Source of the DNA: Parastagonospora avenae f. sp. tritici 18332-5
Taxonomy: Eukaryota > Ascomycota > Dothideomycetes > Pleosporales > Phaeosphaeriaceae
Direction: 5' to 3'
Length of the DNA: 64,000 bases
Assembly: GCA_022559985.1 (NCBI GenBank)
Contig: JAFJTR010000062.1
Span: 1-64,000, forward strand
Every line of letters starts with the position of its first letter. Within the stretch, counting starts at the first letter, position 1. Made by a program: the position numbers and the translations under genes. The notes under the pieces are model-generated. The model was not told the DNA's origin, did no database searches, and saw nothing but the letters and a program-made list of their open reading frames with translations. Below are positions 32,695 to 44,417 of the stretch, one piece after another.

Positions 32695-34326
32695 CTACCA
32701 CTGGTTCAACATGTCCAGTTCCCCCAGATCACCTCCACTCTCCAACGTCTCATCAAACACATTCCTCGCCTGCTGTCTCGCCTCCGGTCCATGATCCAAG
32801 AAATCGTTGCCAAACACAACATTGTGCATGTTCAAGATGTGATCGGGATGCAGCGGGTCGAGATAGCCACGAGTGCGGTGACAGGTGACAAGAAATTCTG
32901 GCTCAATCAATGCCTTCTCGAGTAGTGTTTGTGAAAGCGATGAGTTCTGCTGTGAGGGGAGGCGGATATGTTTGGATCGGTCGTTGGCGAGGTTCTTTTC
33001 TATGTTTTTCTCGACGATGAACCCCGTGAGTGTCGAGATTGTATCTGAGTTTGCACCTCGTAAGAATGTGTTCAGGCCATTTGCGGGTTGCGGTGTCTCG
33101 GATTGCGCTTTCGTTGGGGTCCGTGCAGAATGTCCCTGATCCATCGCTTATAATGCTTCAACAGGATACTCAACTTGAAGCTGTCGTGTCGCTGATTCAC
33201 CGGTTTCGATCCAGGAGAGTTGCTGAGATTCTTCATGAATCTCGACAGCAGGGACCGCATTGCTTTTCTTTAGCTTCGATGACCATGACGACTCTCGTGG
33301 AACCTCTGTCGCAATCGTACTGCGTTTTAAAAGAATACTTATCTCAGTGTTGTGAGAGCCTGCGCCCCCTCGCATGGTCGGCTCGGCGCTTCGAAGTGCT
33401 TCGCTCGTTTGAGAGCCCGATTGCTCAAGTTTGAGAAGGCCCTCGTTCGAAGGCGCAGGAAGATCAGCCGTGCGTCGCCGTTTGATACTTGTCGTTTGAA
33501 ATGCACGAGTGCTCTCAGATTCCGGTATCGGACGTGACCGCATACCTATCGATTCACGGATATGCCCTTGTACCATATGCTCGTCTGCGGAATCTGGAGA
33601 AGAGAGATCGCGACGTCCCCGTTTCTTTTCGTTGCCCGGGGGTGCGCGAACACCTCCAGTCCCTACCATAGCAGGTGCAATCCCACTGCCAGGCAGCTCA
33701 GTCTCGCGCGCTAATATGGACGCCACGCGACCGTCGGTGTGACATAGATAGCTGTTCTGATCGCGGACCTTTTGTTGTGGCAGGTAAGTTTGAGGAGAAC
33801 GTGGTGTCGGTACCATGGCATGGAAAGAGTGTTGATGGCTCTGATGCTATCCAGGATCAGGCATGAACGGCTGCTGCTGTTGGGGATGCGAGTGGAATTG
33901 CGGTTGGGTGGAGTACATCGGGCCTGAATGTGACAGACCATAGTTGTGTTGTATGTTCATGTTATTGGTTGGCTGCATGCCCTGAGCATATCCGCGATTC
34001 ATCATGCTTGGTTGATAATGCATGGACATTGGTTGAGCTGATTAAGTACTGTGCACATCTTCAGGGACTATCGTGTCTGGCTGATACTGCATAATCATAT
34101 TGTTTAGAGGTTACCTAGGATGTGCCATGTAGGCTGGCTGTTGAGAAGTGGCAGGCACACCATATGAAGATTGGTACTGCGGTACCTCGTTAGTAAGGTC
34201 GATAAAGTCGCGAGGCTCTCGACGCTGTTGACCGGATTGGCGAGGCACGATCCGATAATTATGGGAAGGCGACGTCGCGGGCGGAAACGCGATTGCAGTG
34301 CCTGAATAGTGCCAAGCTCTTTCCTA
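32695..34326 (-). pseudogene. Gln-rich gene with four in-frame stop codons
   Basis: One minus-strand frame runs from a possible acceptor at ~34326 to the stop at 32695, about 540 codons. It is interrupted only by TAA (34113-34111), TAA (34044-34042), TAG (33849-33847) and TAA (33150-33148). Flanking protein is continuous in style: Q/H/S/P/M-rich upstream (QPMSMHYQPSMMNRG, HSHPQQQQPFMP), a basic linker (EKKRGRRD), then a folded-looking C-terminus (SLSQTLLEKALIEPEFLV, LHPDHILNMHNVVFGNDF). Each stop sits where CAA or CAG would fit and differs from it by one C-to-T change. Decay by transition mutations, possibly RIP-like, is the simplest reading. No intron removes these stops while keeping frame. 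The family is not recognised. Confidence 0.65.
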
Positions 34327-34662
34327 AGGAGAGAGTTTGTGAGAGGAGGTAAGTACCAGCTAAAGCACGATAGCAGATTGCGAGCTAAAGCGTGATAGTA
34401 GAGTGCGGCCACCCCAGGACTTGTCAGGCAAGTAAGTGAGTGTAAGGAAGATGGAAGCGACGCAAAATACACCAGTCTGTACAGAAAGATCATTGTAGGT
34501 AAGAGAGATCCTCCACCTCAGAAATCGATCAAAAATATAGTAATTTAATGGGATTCGAGGAATTTGACGTTGTCATACCATGATTTTTACGTTCGTCTAC
34601 CATAGAACCATAACCTTGGCGTATACAACTACGTTTAGGACCTGCTAACACTCTTGGTGCTA

Positions 34663-34992
34663 TCACGCTTCACGCATGAAAATATCGCTCTTCTCAACGT
34701 TCATTTCTTGCTTGTTCGATTCTGCACCTCCGCCGTACTGCTGCGCAGCACCAGTTCCACGCTTCACTGCTAGGAAGTCCGTTTGTTGAGTTATAGTGCG
34801 AGAAGCACCCACATTTGGCCTCGACAAGTGGTTATGAGGGGCATATAGACCACCATTGTCCTTAGAGTGTGATTGGCGGACGCCAAAGTGTGAATTTTGA
34901 GGTAGGTCGTATCGCTTAGGACTATCAAGCTCGGTGCCAATGCTCATGGAAGGCAGACGACTGCCCATATTTGTATCTCGCGGGAAAACCAT
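34663..34992 (-). CDS. Disordered ORF in the same frame as the decayed gene
   Basis: This 109-codon frame begins MVFPRDTNMGSRLPSMSIGT and is rich in Ser, Asn, Gln and Gly (TQQTDFLAV, GAAQQYGGG). It shares the reading frame of the decayed Gln-rich gene downstream and ends with consecutive TGA and TAG codons. It may be the 5' part of that gene, separated by an intron or further decay, or an independent small ORF. The composition match favours the first, but no splice pair proves it. Confidence 0.35.
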   Translation of the reverse strand: MVFPRDTNMGSRLPSMSIGTELDSPKRYDLPQNSHFGVRQSHSKDNGGLYAPHNHLSRPNVGASRTITQQTDFLAVKRGTGAAQQYGGGAESNKQEMNVEKSDIFMREA

Positions 34993-35254
34993 AGCCTTGG
35001 CCGTCCACCTGTCATCTGGTATATTGTTCCACTTTCGCCGCTGCCCACGAAGCGCCCCATTGCGAGACCGATTCTGGATCTTGCACCGTGTACCGTGGTG
35101 CTCGTCGTCCGCATCATAATCCGTTGTCCCTCCGGTTTACGGGGTCCGCGCGAAGGCCCGCACGCTGTCTGTTCCATTTGACTACCTCTGCATCGGTGTG
35201 GTACACGTGGTGGTCCCTCGCCAATGTGGCAGTGTCCCGCTTTCGATTTTTGCC

Positions 35255-35719
35255 TCACGTATGCGCACTGAAGAATGTTGTTTGCAGATAACGTCGTTGG
35301 CGGGATGCTCTTTGGCCCAGAACGGAAAACATGGATGATGTAGAGGCGAAAGAGGCGGTAACCACGGTTTTTTTGTTGTAGGCTACAAGGATTTCGGCAA
35401 TGCGGACGAGTTCATCGGACATGACCTTGTTAAGCGCCTCCATGGCGGCGAGTGGAAGCGGACGGTCGAGGAGGTCGCAGTCTTGGGCTGATGTCCATTC
35501 TTTGTACTTTGCCTGCAACTCGGATTGCGAGACAATGGCGGCGTTGAGCTCGCGCTGGCGCTTACTCCATATCTGTTCGATGCCGTGCTGATCTTCGCGC
35601 TTCGCCTTTTCGATATCGCTTGCTACGAGGTTTCCCGTCTGGGCGGAAATCTGCGTGCTGGCGTCGATGTTGACCTCTATGAGATGATTGACCAGATCAT
35701 CTACAGTAGTTGCGGCCAT
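35255..35719 (-). CDS. Coiled-coil hypothetical protein, ~154 aa
   Basis: The frame starts MAATTVDDLVNHLIEVNIDA at 35719. It is mostly helical with heptad-like spacing (DIEKAKREDQHGIEQIWSKR; LAAMEALNKVMSDELVRIAE). The last ~20 residues (SVLGQRASRQRRYL) are basic and may run past an intron, because an AG acceptor context occurs just beyond 35270. No family is recognised. The coding look is good to about residue 140. The true C-terminus is uncertain. Confidence 0.55.
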   Translation of the reverse strand: MAATTVDDLVNHLIEVNIDASTQISAQTGNLVASDIEKAKREDQHGIEQIWSKRQRELNAAIVSQSELQAKYKEWTSAQDCDLLDRPLPLAAMEALNKVMSDELVRIAEILVAYNKKTVVTASFASTSSMFSVLGQRASRQRRYLQTTFFSAHT

Positions 35720-36275
35720 GTTTGTTTGGTCTCCCACAATTTGGTTCTGGGATGTTTAAGGTGGTGTTCAGAGGTGGGTGGCACGAATTGCGCTAGAAGT
35801 CGGCAGAATGCTGTTAGGCTCACTGCGCAGTTCATTGTGAATACGTAAAGTATCCGCTTTTCACCTATTCCTGCTTCACCTTTTTTTCACCATTGAATGT
35901 CCGGGGATGCGCTTCGAAGTCAATCGATAAGTCCATGAGGCAACCTGTAATGCGGAAGCTTGAATTTACATCACGCTAAGTCGACACTGCCGTTGACAAC
36001 AAGACGCAAGAGAAGCCGATGCTAGGAAGTTGTAGTGTAGTCTTTCATCATTTTTTGTACCTCCTTCCGAGGTCACCAGTTGTTGTACAGATCGTGCCGT
36101 GGATATAATACATATATCGCACAGAGTTGAGGAGAGTGCCAACGCCATCGCTGCCAAAACCAGACCAGCGGTATATGCAAGCCAACCATCCAAACACCCG
36201 ACATCTTGACCGTTTTGTTCGTCTCGAACATTAAAACTGCGCGCTAAAACAAGGTATGTATGCGAAGAATCGAAA
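35720..36275. other. Intergenic
   Basis: Promoter side of the coiled-coil gene and 3' flank of TIM17. AT-rich at 35870-35900. Nothing else is supported. Confidence 0.55.
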
Positions 36276-36872
36276 TCACGCGGCGACTGCCATGCCGCCG
36301 CCGCCACCGCTTGACAAGCCTCCGGCATCGGTGGGCGGTGGTGGAGGGGCATCGAGCCTGGTGTTGTCGGCCATCATGCGGTTGAATCCGATCGAGACGC
36401 CCTCAATGACTGCGAGGAGGATTGCACACGATATGGCGCCGTTGCGCATAGACTTGTAGCCACCGCGTACTGCAAGCGAGCCGCCAGTGAAGAATCCTGC
36501 GATGATGGCGTTCCACGGGTCTTCCTTCTTCCGTATGCCCTTGACTGCGCAGTCGTATGTGTTGAAAAGTCCTCCCCACACTCCGAAGTTGCCGCCGAGT
36601 ACTGGCGCGCGGGCTTTTATCGCGGTGATGGCGCCGATGCGTCGCTCGCCGTATGGAGAGTTACGAAACTGTGCGTTTTATTAGCAGCTTCGCGGAGGCG
36701 TGTCAATGGCACATACGCCTTTTACGCCGTGCCATACAGCACCGCCAACAGCCTGGATCTCGTCAGTATAATGTAGTGTGTACAAGTTCATGGAAGCACA
36801 TACACCCATGGCGAAGGCGCCACCAAAGTCATTGAGGATCACCCATGGGCAGGGGTCGCGAGAATGATCCAT
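36276..36872 (-). CDS. TIM17: TIM17, mitochondrial inner-membrane translocase subunit
   Basis: Three exons (36872-36804, 36752-36717, 36668-36276) give 165 aa, the usual Tim17 length. Introns are 51 and 48 nt (GTATGT donors), both phase 0, and the middle exon is only 36 nt. The protein starts MDHSRDPCPWVILNDFGGAF, the near-invariant Tim17 N-terminus. The family core is complete: VGGAVWHGVKGFRNSPYGER, GNFGVWGGLFNTYDC, RKKEDPWNAIIAGFFTGG and VRGGYKSMRNGAI. Tim17 is the core of the TIM23 presequence translocase with Tim23 and Tim44. The tail is Pro- and Gly-rich. The CxNT/DC cysteine of Tim17 is present. Confidence 0.95.
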
Positions 36873-37899
36873 CCTGTCTGTGTGTGTTTTGGGTTGAGCG
36901 GGAGGGACCTGGTTGGGAGGCGCGACTGGAGTTGCCAGAGGATTGTGCGTTCAGATGAGAATGACGATGATGATGCCGGTTCAACTTTTTCGCGGGACAT
37001 CGCCGCGTCGGCAAAACTTCGGACCGGGCAACAACGTCTCCTCCGCCATCACTTCTTCGAGTCCTTCACTGCCATCGACATCTGCACCTGTCTGGCATGC
37101 GTCTTATTCCTTACCGCCAGCTAGGGCCATACCAACTTACAATCGACTGAGTACCGTACACTGTTTATGGCATAAGTCTGACGACGCTGTTATGCCCTTC
37201 CATCGATGTCATCGTCTGCCAACAGGATACTATCATGACTGACGTGATAACTTAAAATGATGGCAGAGGATGATAAAGAGCTCAACAAAAAAATTCATAC
37301 CGTTCGCCGTGATGGTTGTGGTAAGTAACAGTTCCCGTCCTCAGGTCATGGCGTAACCGATTCTTACTCCACAAATCTATCACTTTCTTCACTACTCTTC
37401 TTCCTAGCTGTCTGTTACTCAAATCATACCATTTACATCTATAATTTCACTCTCCGGTCCCATTCAAGGTCTGGACGTCCATGCTGGATCTGTTCCGATT
37501 GGGCCTCAACAACTCCACGTCAGGCATGCCTTCCCAGTTTCTCTATTTCTCCGTGACTGAATCCCCCCATAAAACGTTTCGCGGCCCCAAAGTCTCGAGT
37601 TATGGCGTGGTCTTTTTCTTCAAGCATCATGTTTTCAATCACAGTCGGCAACATATGGAACCTTGCTGGATACGCCACCCACCTTGAAACAGCACGCTGA
37701 GGCGACAGAACAAACCCCACTCCATCCATCTGCTTTGACCGCGAGTTGTACCCCGGATCTATGCCTGTCGTCGTCGCGTTGCGATGCTTGGCATGGTCTT
37801 GGCGCCGCCGCGCTGCCCCTCAACACCCCAACCGCCTCTCACCTCCGCCGCCTCGTCATTTACCTCGCCTCTCAACCCAGGATCGCTCGAGCAATTAGT
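36873..37899. other. Intergenic, about 1 kb, divergent promoters
   Basis: Upstream of both TIM17 (minus) and the dynamin-like gene (plus). A 69-codon minus frame at 37520-37729 looks mildly coding but has no family and no clear splice partner. CCTCGCC/ACCTCCGCC runs precede the dynamin start. Confidence 0.5.
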
Positions 37900-40705
37900 A
37901 TGGTCGGCGGCATGCGCAATCGCACTCTAAGTGCTGGTCCTGACCCCGGCGATGGCGGTCGCAACAGCAATGGCTCTCAACGAGAGCGGGACGACGTCTC
38001 GCGTCTGAGTGAGGGCCTCGAGCCTATGCACATCGACGAGCAAATCCGTAAGTAAACTCACTATGCGCAAGCCAGCCGCTAAACAGCAGTGTAGCGTATC
38101 GCCCTCATCAATCAGCAGCCCGTGAGCTTGACGCCTTGGGCGCTCACGTCAAGGACATCATCACTACCATCAACCGGCTGGAGGGCCTTGGGCTACAGCG
38201 CCTTAAGATACCGCTACCGAAGATTATCGTCCTCGGAGAGCAATCGACTGGCAAGTCCTCAGTTATTGAGGCTATCTCCGAGATTAAGACGCCGCGATCG
38301 ACTGGTACCTGCACGCGATGTCCCTTGTTCATCAAGCTTGAGTCACCTGCCGATCCAGCTGCAACGTGGAACGCCCGTGTTACGCTCCGCCGTACCTTCA
38401 GCTACGACGGGAAGAGGGGTCGAGATCGACGCTTTCCCGGCTGGACCCAGCTTCAAGAACCAAATACTGTGGAGTTCATGTCATGTGACAATCCTGATGA
38501 CCTCGAACGCATCATTGTCCGAGCTCAGCGGGCAGTTACCAGCCTTCATGACTACGAAGATTTTGCCAAACCCAATATTGAGCATCTCAATGGGGCGTTC
38601 TCATGCAGATTCTCACCAAACGTCATCTGTATCTCTATCACTTACCCTGGTCTGCCAGCTCTAAGTTTCTACGACCTCCCCGGCGTCATCGGACAGTCGG
38701 AGACGCCTGATGATGTCACTTTTGTCAAGAATCTCGTCAGCGAATATGTAAAGGATCCGGAAGCTCTTATCCTCGTTACCTGCTCTATGGAAAACGACAT
38801 TGCCAATTCCACAGCGGGCGGCATTGCAAGGACTCTGAAGGCCACCGACCGTTGCGTTGGTATGTATTGTATTTCATTCTTCATCGGCCACGACTAACAC
38901 TAGCCCAGGTGTGCTCACCAAGCCCGACCGTCTCATAAAGGAAAGCTGTCATGAAATCCTCCACCATGTCTATGAGAAGAAGCACCTGCCGCTGGGTTAT
39001 GGATACTTTGTTGTTCGAAACCTTGGACAAGAGCAGCTCGACAAGCACCTCACTCATGAAGATGCGCGAGCTCAGGAGAGGCAATTTTTCGAAACTGCGG
39101 AGCCCTTCGAAGCATTCCGGCAACACAACTCCCGCTTCGGTACTTGGAACCTTCAGAGCTTCCTGTCCGACAAGCTAGCTGAGCAGATCACGAAGAAACT
39201 ACCTATTATTGAGGAGGAGATCAACGCTCGTCGGCACGAAATTGAGGAAGAGCTGAAGCAGTACCCCGCACCCATTACTCAGAACGCGCCTAGAGTGATC
39301 TTCCATATACTCTCGACATTCGCGCAGAACGTGCGCCTCGAGATAGAAGGTGACTTTGAGCATCGGAAGTGGCGCAACAACTGGAAAGCACTTCAGAGAT
39401 CCTTATTCAACTCTATCTTGAGCCTTAAACCTACATTGTCGACTAGCGGAACTCGCGATAAGGGTATCTACCGCAGTTCGCTTAGTGGCGGGGCATCAGT
39501 CAACGACTCGATTGTTCTAGAGTCTGATGATGAGAGTGGTGATGAAGGCAGCGGTACCGGAGACACACAAATGTCTGGTACGCCAGAGACTCCTTCAAAG
39601 AAGCGCAAGCTGGACTCCCCCACGCCTGCTCCTTCCCCTCTCAAGAACTCGGTTCCTGCCAAATCACCAGCAGCTGCCGCAGTTGTCCCATTCCCAGATT
39701 TTGCCCCGAACAGGACCAGATTTCAGCTCGATGGCATCTCGCAACACCTAGAGGAGACATCGAACGCTAGTATACCAGGTCAATACGACCACAAGATCAC
39801 TAATGCGATGTCAATAGAAACCTTGACGCACTGGCCAATGCCTATGACGGAATTCTTCAACTCCCTAGAGACGAATCTAAGGTCGCGCATCCAAGAACTG
39901 TTCCACGAAGCCTTTCGCACTTGGGACAGCGTACCTTTGTACGAGGCTGCATGGAACATAGTTGTGCAAATGTTAAATTTGAACGTCCAACAACAGCGTA
40001 CGACAATGGCCACCGAGAGTCTCGAAGACGAAATGAACGGTGTCTATGTCTTCCAGACTGAGATCTTTTCAATAGAAAAGGCGTCCCTGCTTGAAGTCTA
40101 TCGCCAGGGCCGCTTCAAGGCGCGATTTGCACGATACAAGACCGAGCGCGCACACCGTACTGGCAAGGAGATCACGGCCGCGGAAGAAGCTAAGATTCTT
40201 AAGAACGCAAAGCTAATGGAGCTGCTCAACGAGGAACCGTACAGCGTGGAGCTTGACGTTGCAGCAACCGTTACCACATATTTCATGACAGCCGCTCGCC
40301 GCTTCCACGACTCCGTCTGTATGCGCATTGAGAGGAAGTTCTTCAAGCAGCTCAAGATCCAACTGCGCGACGAGCTAGAGAACGGTCTGGGTATCTTCGA
40401 CGAAGTGAATGGTAAAATTGACGCATACTTGCTTCCATGATCATCACTAACCGTTCTCAGGCAAGCGTAATGCTATTCGTCTCCTCACGGAAGACTCAGA
40501 GCGTGAAGCGCTGCGTCAGGAGCTCCTTGCCAAGCTTAACGCCCTCCGTCAAGGTCAACAAATCCTACAAGACCTGAAGAACAAGTATAGCGAGGCGTCT
40601 TCGCAAGCTTCAAGTAACGCCCTGCACGAGGGCAGCAACGGCTCGTCTGGCATACCTACTCCTCTTTCCACCACTCCTCTTTCTGAGGAGATGGATGAGA
40701 TATAG
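37900..40705 (+). CDS. Dynamin-family large GTPase
   Basis: Four exons (37900-38047, 38095-38859, 38909-40411, 40461-40705) give 886 aa. Introns are 47-49 nt. Other in-frame acceptors for intron 1 exist at 38115 and 38118 (a CAGCAG pair). The G1 motif GEQSTGKS lies near residue 97, G3 is DLPGVIGQ and G4 is TKPD, split by the second intron. The middle/stalk region follows, interrupted by a Ser/Asp/Pro-rich disordered insert with a basic KKRKLDSP patch. A GED-like helical region lies at the end (LLTEDSEREALRQELLAKL). There is no PH or proline-rich domain of classical endocytic dynamins, so it is closer to the Mx/fungal dynamin-like group. The KKRKL patch hints at nuclear localisation; this is inference. 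Confidence 0.88.
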
Positions 40706-41443
40706 AGCAGCAAGTCATGGCCATGCACAGTCACACCGAGCATTCTGGCATTGACTGGTACACGCACGCTCTTGCAATTACCATGTACTTAACACGCACA
40801 ACTTGGAAGAGATTGATGACGGAATTGGCCTCGGCGGATCTGTTCATTTGCGCCCTCGGTTGTTAGAAAGCATTCTCACGTGTGTTGGCTCTCAGGAAGT
40901 ACGCATCGCCACCGCTTGAATACGACAAATTGAGCCTAGGGTGAGTTCCACGAAATTAGCGCATGCATTGCGTCTTCCACAAGGCTTCATACTGAAAGCT
41001 ATTAATGCAACAAAAGTCTCATAATCTTGACTTGTCCACTTCTTTCTCATGCTTCTCTTGATACTGACTACCCGGCTGATGTCAGATTTTAGCTCGCCAT
41101 CGTCCCTGTACTTATTCCACTCCTTCCTGCGTGAAATCATGGTATCGTCCGCTGCGCAATTACTCCTACGCACAATACATTTACCAAACATAGATTTATC
41201 GGCTCGCGGCACTCGTCAAAACAAATCATACTTATAGCGGAGCTTGGCCCGAAAGTCAAGCTAAAACATGTTCCGTAAGCAGACAAGTGCCTTGGCTTTA
41301 GGGGGCTATGGCACAGGGAGTTACTAGCGGGCTGGCAAGGGTCGCGCATACGTATGTAAGGAAGCAGGTTTGCCTTGTCCTACTCGCTCCATGTCTACGT
41401 CGAACTCCTATCCAACCACATTTACTAGGTATCCGGATCTATC
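40706..41443. other. Intergenic
   Basis: 3' flank of the dynamin-like gene and promoter of the PAQR gene. Several 60-105 codon frames overlap on both strands without features. Confidence 0.5.
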
Positions 41444-42480
41444 ATGGCCCAACTCCACCGCCCCAAAGCCAGACGGAAATCGACCACCCAGAAAATTTCG
41501 GAGATCATCCAGTCGACGAGACGCTTGCTGTTTACTTTCGATGAAGTCGAAGCATGGCAGCGTGATAACGAGTACCTTTGCGGCAACTACCGCACGAAGT
41601 CCAATTCTTATCGCGCGTCCCTAAAGAGCATGTTGTATCTCCACAACCAAACCGGCAACATCTACTCGCATCTCGTAGGTGCGGTGTTATTCCTTGCTTA
41701 CTCGACGCACGTATACGACAGGATCACTACCAGGTATTCTACGGCAGATGTCTTCGACCTCCTGGCTTTTGGTGTCTTCATCAGTAGCGCAGTCATATGC
41801 TTCGGCATCAGCGCGACATTTCACATTTTCGGCAACCATTCTAGCAAAGTCTATCACACATGGCTCATGTTGGATCTATACGGCATCTTCGTGCTCATCG
41901 CAGGTACGGTGTATTCGGGGACGTACTATGGATTCTACTGCGAGCAGGAGTATTGGGTCATGTATTCGGTCGGGGTAAGAACAACCATATTTGATGCGTG
42001 GGATCGTGTTTGCTGACTTTTCGCGTTCTGTAGATTACGACGATAGTAACGTCTGCGGCAACGTTATGCTCTGTGCCGCACTTTCGCACGCCTAAGTGGC
42101 GGTGGGCGAGAGCGGCGCTGTTTTGTGCGATTGGGTGGTCTGGCGCGTTTCCGATGACGCATGCGGCGCAGGCGTTTGGTATTGAACAGGCGCACAGACA
42201 GATGGGTTGGTGGTATTTTATCTGGGAAGGTTTGTCGTACGTTAGTGGCGCGATCATCTATGCTGTGAGTAATGAGAGAAGGTTGAGGTCGTTGTTTTTT
42301 GTATGCTGACATGCCGATAAGTTGCGAATTCCGGAGAGGCTGCGCCCTGGACTCTTCGATATATGGGGCTGTTCCCATCAGATTTTCCATGTCTGTGCTG
42401 TTGTTGGTGCCGCTTTGCATCTTGTTGGATTGCTGCAAGCATTCGACCACAATCACGATCCGATGACACGGAGGTGTTGA
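41444..42480 (+). CDS. PAQR-family seven-helix membrane protein (haemolysin-III / Izh / adiponectin receptor type)
   Basis: Three exons (41444-41974, 42034-42264, 42322-42480) give 306 aa. Intron 2 uses a GTGAGT donor and an AAG acceptor. The cytosolic N-terminus carries FTFDEVEAWQRDNEYLCGNYR, the typical entry to this family, then seven helices. Zinc-site residues are present: SATFHIFGNHS in helix 2 and HQIFHVCAVVGAAFH in helix 7, which supply the three metal-binding His. Yeast Izh proteins affect zinc and sterol homeostasis; mammalian relatives act as ceramidase-like receptors. The length is standard for the family. Confidence 0.92.
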
Positions 42481-42815
42481 GATTTGCTTTAGACAGTGAG
42501 TCGTGCTAGTTGTAATGATTCGAACAAGCGATGAGTGACCTTACGCCCTCGCTGGAAAATAGGGTTTTACATGGGGATCACTCCATCATTGATGCAGGCT
42601 TCAAGAATACTATAGCAGACAAAAGCACCAAGAGCGGTGGAGCGGCAGCCCATTTACACTATCTCCAAACATTTCGAAAGCTCCGATCAAAAAAGCAAGG
42701 ACATATCACAGTGTGCAGATACTGTGCAAAGGAAAACAACGCGTCAATTTTTCAGTCTTATACTTTGTTCCTACCCCGTCTCAACAGGACCTCTCCCGTC
42801 TAATCAACAAGACCC
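42481..42815. other. Intergenic, convergent 3' flanks
   Basis: Lies between the PAQR gene and the minus-strand gene ending at 42816. No supported feature is seen. Confidence 0.55.
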
Positions 42816-44417
42816 TCATTCATTGTCTGCCTCGTCATCGCTTGGCTGTTCTCTTTGCGCAATCTTCCGTCTGTTATTGCTCAACTTGCCGATCTTGGTA
42901 TTAGTCGTTCGTACCTCCATTTCCATATCGCTGATAGGCTTTTGTGCACTAGCCCGCTGTCCCGGCGTAGAATCCATGTCACCATGGACAATGTCTCGTT
43001 CGTCTTTTGCAACGTTGACAAGCTGTTCTTTCTCGCGGAGAATGGCGATCGCTTTTTCCAACTCCCTTCCAGCCCGGTCGAGATTCTTTTTCTGGGTCGG
43101 CGTGAGCTGACGGACAACCGTCTGTGTTCCTTGCCTGGGAGTCTGCTGCCTCGCTTGTTGTCCCTGTTTGGCTGCGCGATTGGCCGAATAGATACCCGCC
43201 TCTCCTTCATTAGCGCCGTTCATGTTATCTCCTCCAACGTTGCCATCATCATCATCATTCTCGTTGTGGCTACCAGCATCCTTCTCTATCTTGCCGAAAC
43301 ACTTGTATGCTTCCGCTATCTCTTCCAAGCCGACGCCTGTGGGCTGGACTTTGACATTGGCGTTGACCAGGTCTGTCAGCTTCTTCACGACATCCTCATG
43401 TCGACCTCGTGTGATGCATGCTAGCTTGCACACTTGTTTGAGAACTTTCTGATCTGGAAGTCCCCATCCGTAGATAGCACCAGACCAAGCTCCGTCATTC
43501 TTGTGTTCCTTTGGTCGGAGGCCTTCAGGAATAGCATCTGTACAATGTACGGATTTCAGACTCCAGTAGCGCTTTATCTTCTTCTTCAGGAGATTGTGAT
43601 CATCATCTGCGGGTTCGCCATCTGACCAGTCAGCAGACACTGCGCGCGACTCACTGTCGTCATCTACGTCGTCTACTTTGTCGATGTCGTGGGAGGTTCC
43701 ATTGTCTCCTTTGTTACTCCGTGTCGTGCGTTTCGCTCCTGTGGACTGGGTTCGGCGCACTTTCGTTCTCTTCACCTTCAGCTTCTTCAAGGCCGCATCA
43801 AGGTCAGCTTCGCGCGGCAGCATGCCGTTCTCGATCGTGGTAACCCCTAACCTGTCGCGGACACCAGGCCTTGTTTCGCCGCCAAGTTGCTTGAGGAACG
43901 TCTGAAGGTCCTCACGTATGCGCGGCTCCTTGGTTTCCCAATCGATTCCGACGGCCCTGGTATAGTAATAGTGGTTATGGTTTCTTGTTTTCCACATGAA
44001 TTCCAGCTCGACCTTGACCGATCTTGCTTTGTTTTTGGTCATTCCAGAAAGCTGTTGAAAGTCTTCGAGGGTTTCGAGTTGCCACGTTGGGTTAGGTACG
44101 CCCTTGAGCCAGGTCCCGTCCGCGATCATGTCGACGAGATACTGAATTTCCCAGTTCCTCTTGATTTCATCAAGAAGGTCCAATCGCACATCATCTTGAC
44201 GGTCGCTTATGATAGATTCAGCATCTCGGGATTCGTTGCTCTGAGGCTCACCTTCTGGTTGGGCGTTTCCGGCCTCCTGCTGTTGAATGGTTTGGATATT
44301 CGCCGGAGTGTCGAGAGTGACTTGTTCATCGGCTAGTCCGTTCTCCAGAGAGTCATCTTCATCCCGTGCCTTCTCCTTCTGTCGCAATGGCTGCGTACCA
44401 TTCTTGGCAGTGGACAT
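42816..44417 (-). CDS. Hypothetical acidic/coiled-coil protein, 533 aa
   Basis: A single exon starts MSTAKNGTQPLRQKEKARDE. The first 75 residues are disordered and acidic. A helical block follows (NWEIQYLVDMIADGTWLKG; LEDFQQLSGMTKNKARSVKV). A basic patch (KLKVKRTKVRRTQ) lies near residue 215. A second conserved-looking block contains YWSLKSVHC and GAWSGAIYGWGLPDQKVLKQ. The last 150 residues are Gln-rich and then coiled coil. No known family is recognised. The basic patch and layout suggest a nuclear protein. It sits 550 bp from another unrecognised protein in the same orientation; the two show no obvious similarity. Confidence 0.65.
   Translation of the reverse strand: MSTAKNGTQPLRQKEKARDEDDSLENGLADEQVTLDTPANIQTIQQQEAGNAQPEGEPQSNESRDAESIISDRQDDVRLDLLDEIKRNWEIQYLVDMIADGTWLKGVPNPTWQLETLEDFQQLSGMTKNKARSVKVELEFMWKTRNHNHYYYTRAVGIDWETKEPRIREDLQTFLKQLGGETRPGVRDRLGVTTIENGMLPREADLDAALKKLKVKRTKVRRTQSTGAKRTTRSNKGDNGTSHDIDKVDDVDDDSESRAVSADWSDGEPADDDHNLLKKKIKRYWSLKSVHCTDAIPEGLRPKEHKNDGAWSGAIYGWGLPDQKVLKQVCKLACITRGRHEDVVKKLTDLVNANVKVQPTGVGLEEIAEAYKCFGKIEKDAGSHNENDDDDGNVGGDNMNGANEGEAGIYSANRAAKQGQQARQQTPRQGTQTVVRQLTPTQKKNLDRAGRELEKAIAILREKEQLVNVAKDERDIVHGDMDSTPGQRASAQKPISDMEMEVRTTNTKIGKLSNNRRKIAQREQPSDDEADNE

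Noticed and set aside
34038..34114. A 77-nt intron that would remove two stops of the Gln-rich gene
   Set aside because: GTAACC..TCAG is possible, but the length changes the frame and breaks the clearly continuous downstream protein.
32695..34326. A-to-I RNA editing or stop readthrough to rescue the Gln-rich gene
   Set aside because: Three of the four stops are TAA, which one A-to-I change does not turn into a sense codon. Decay is simpler.
37520..37729. 69-codon minus frame between TIM17 and the dynamin-like gene
   Set aside because: Mildly coding in look, but with no family, no clear partner exon and no conserved motif.
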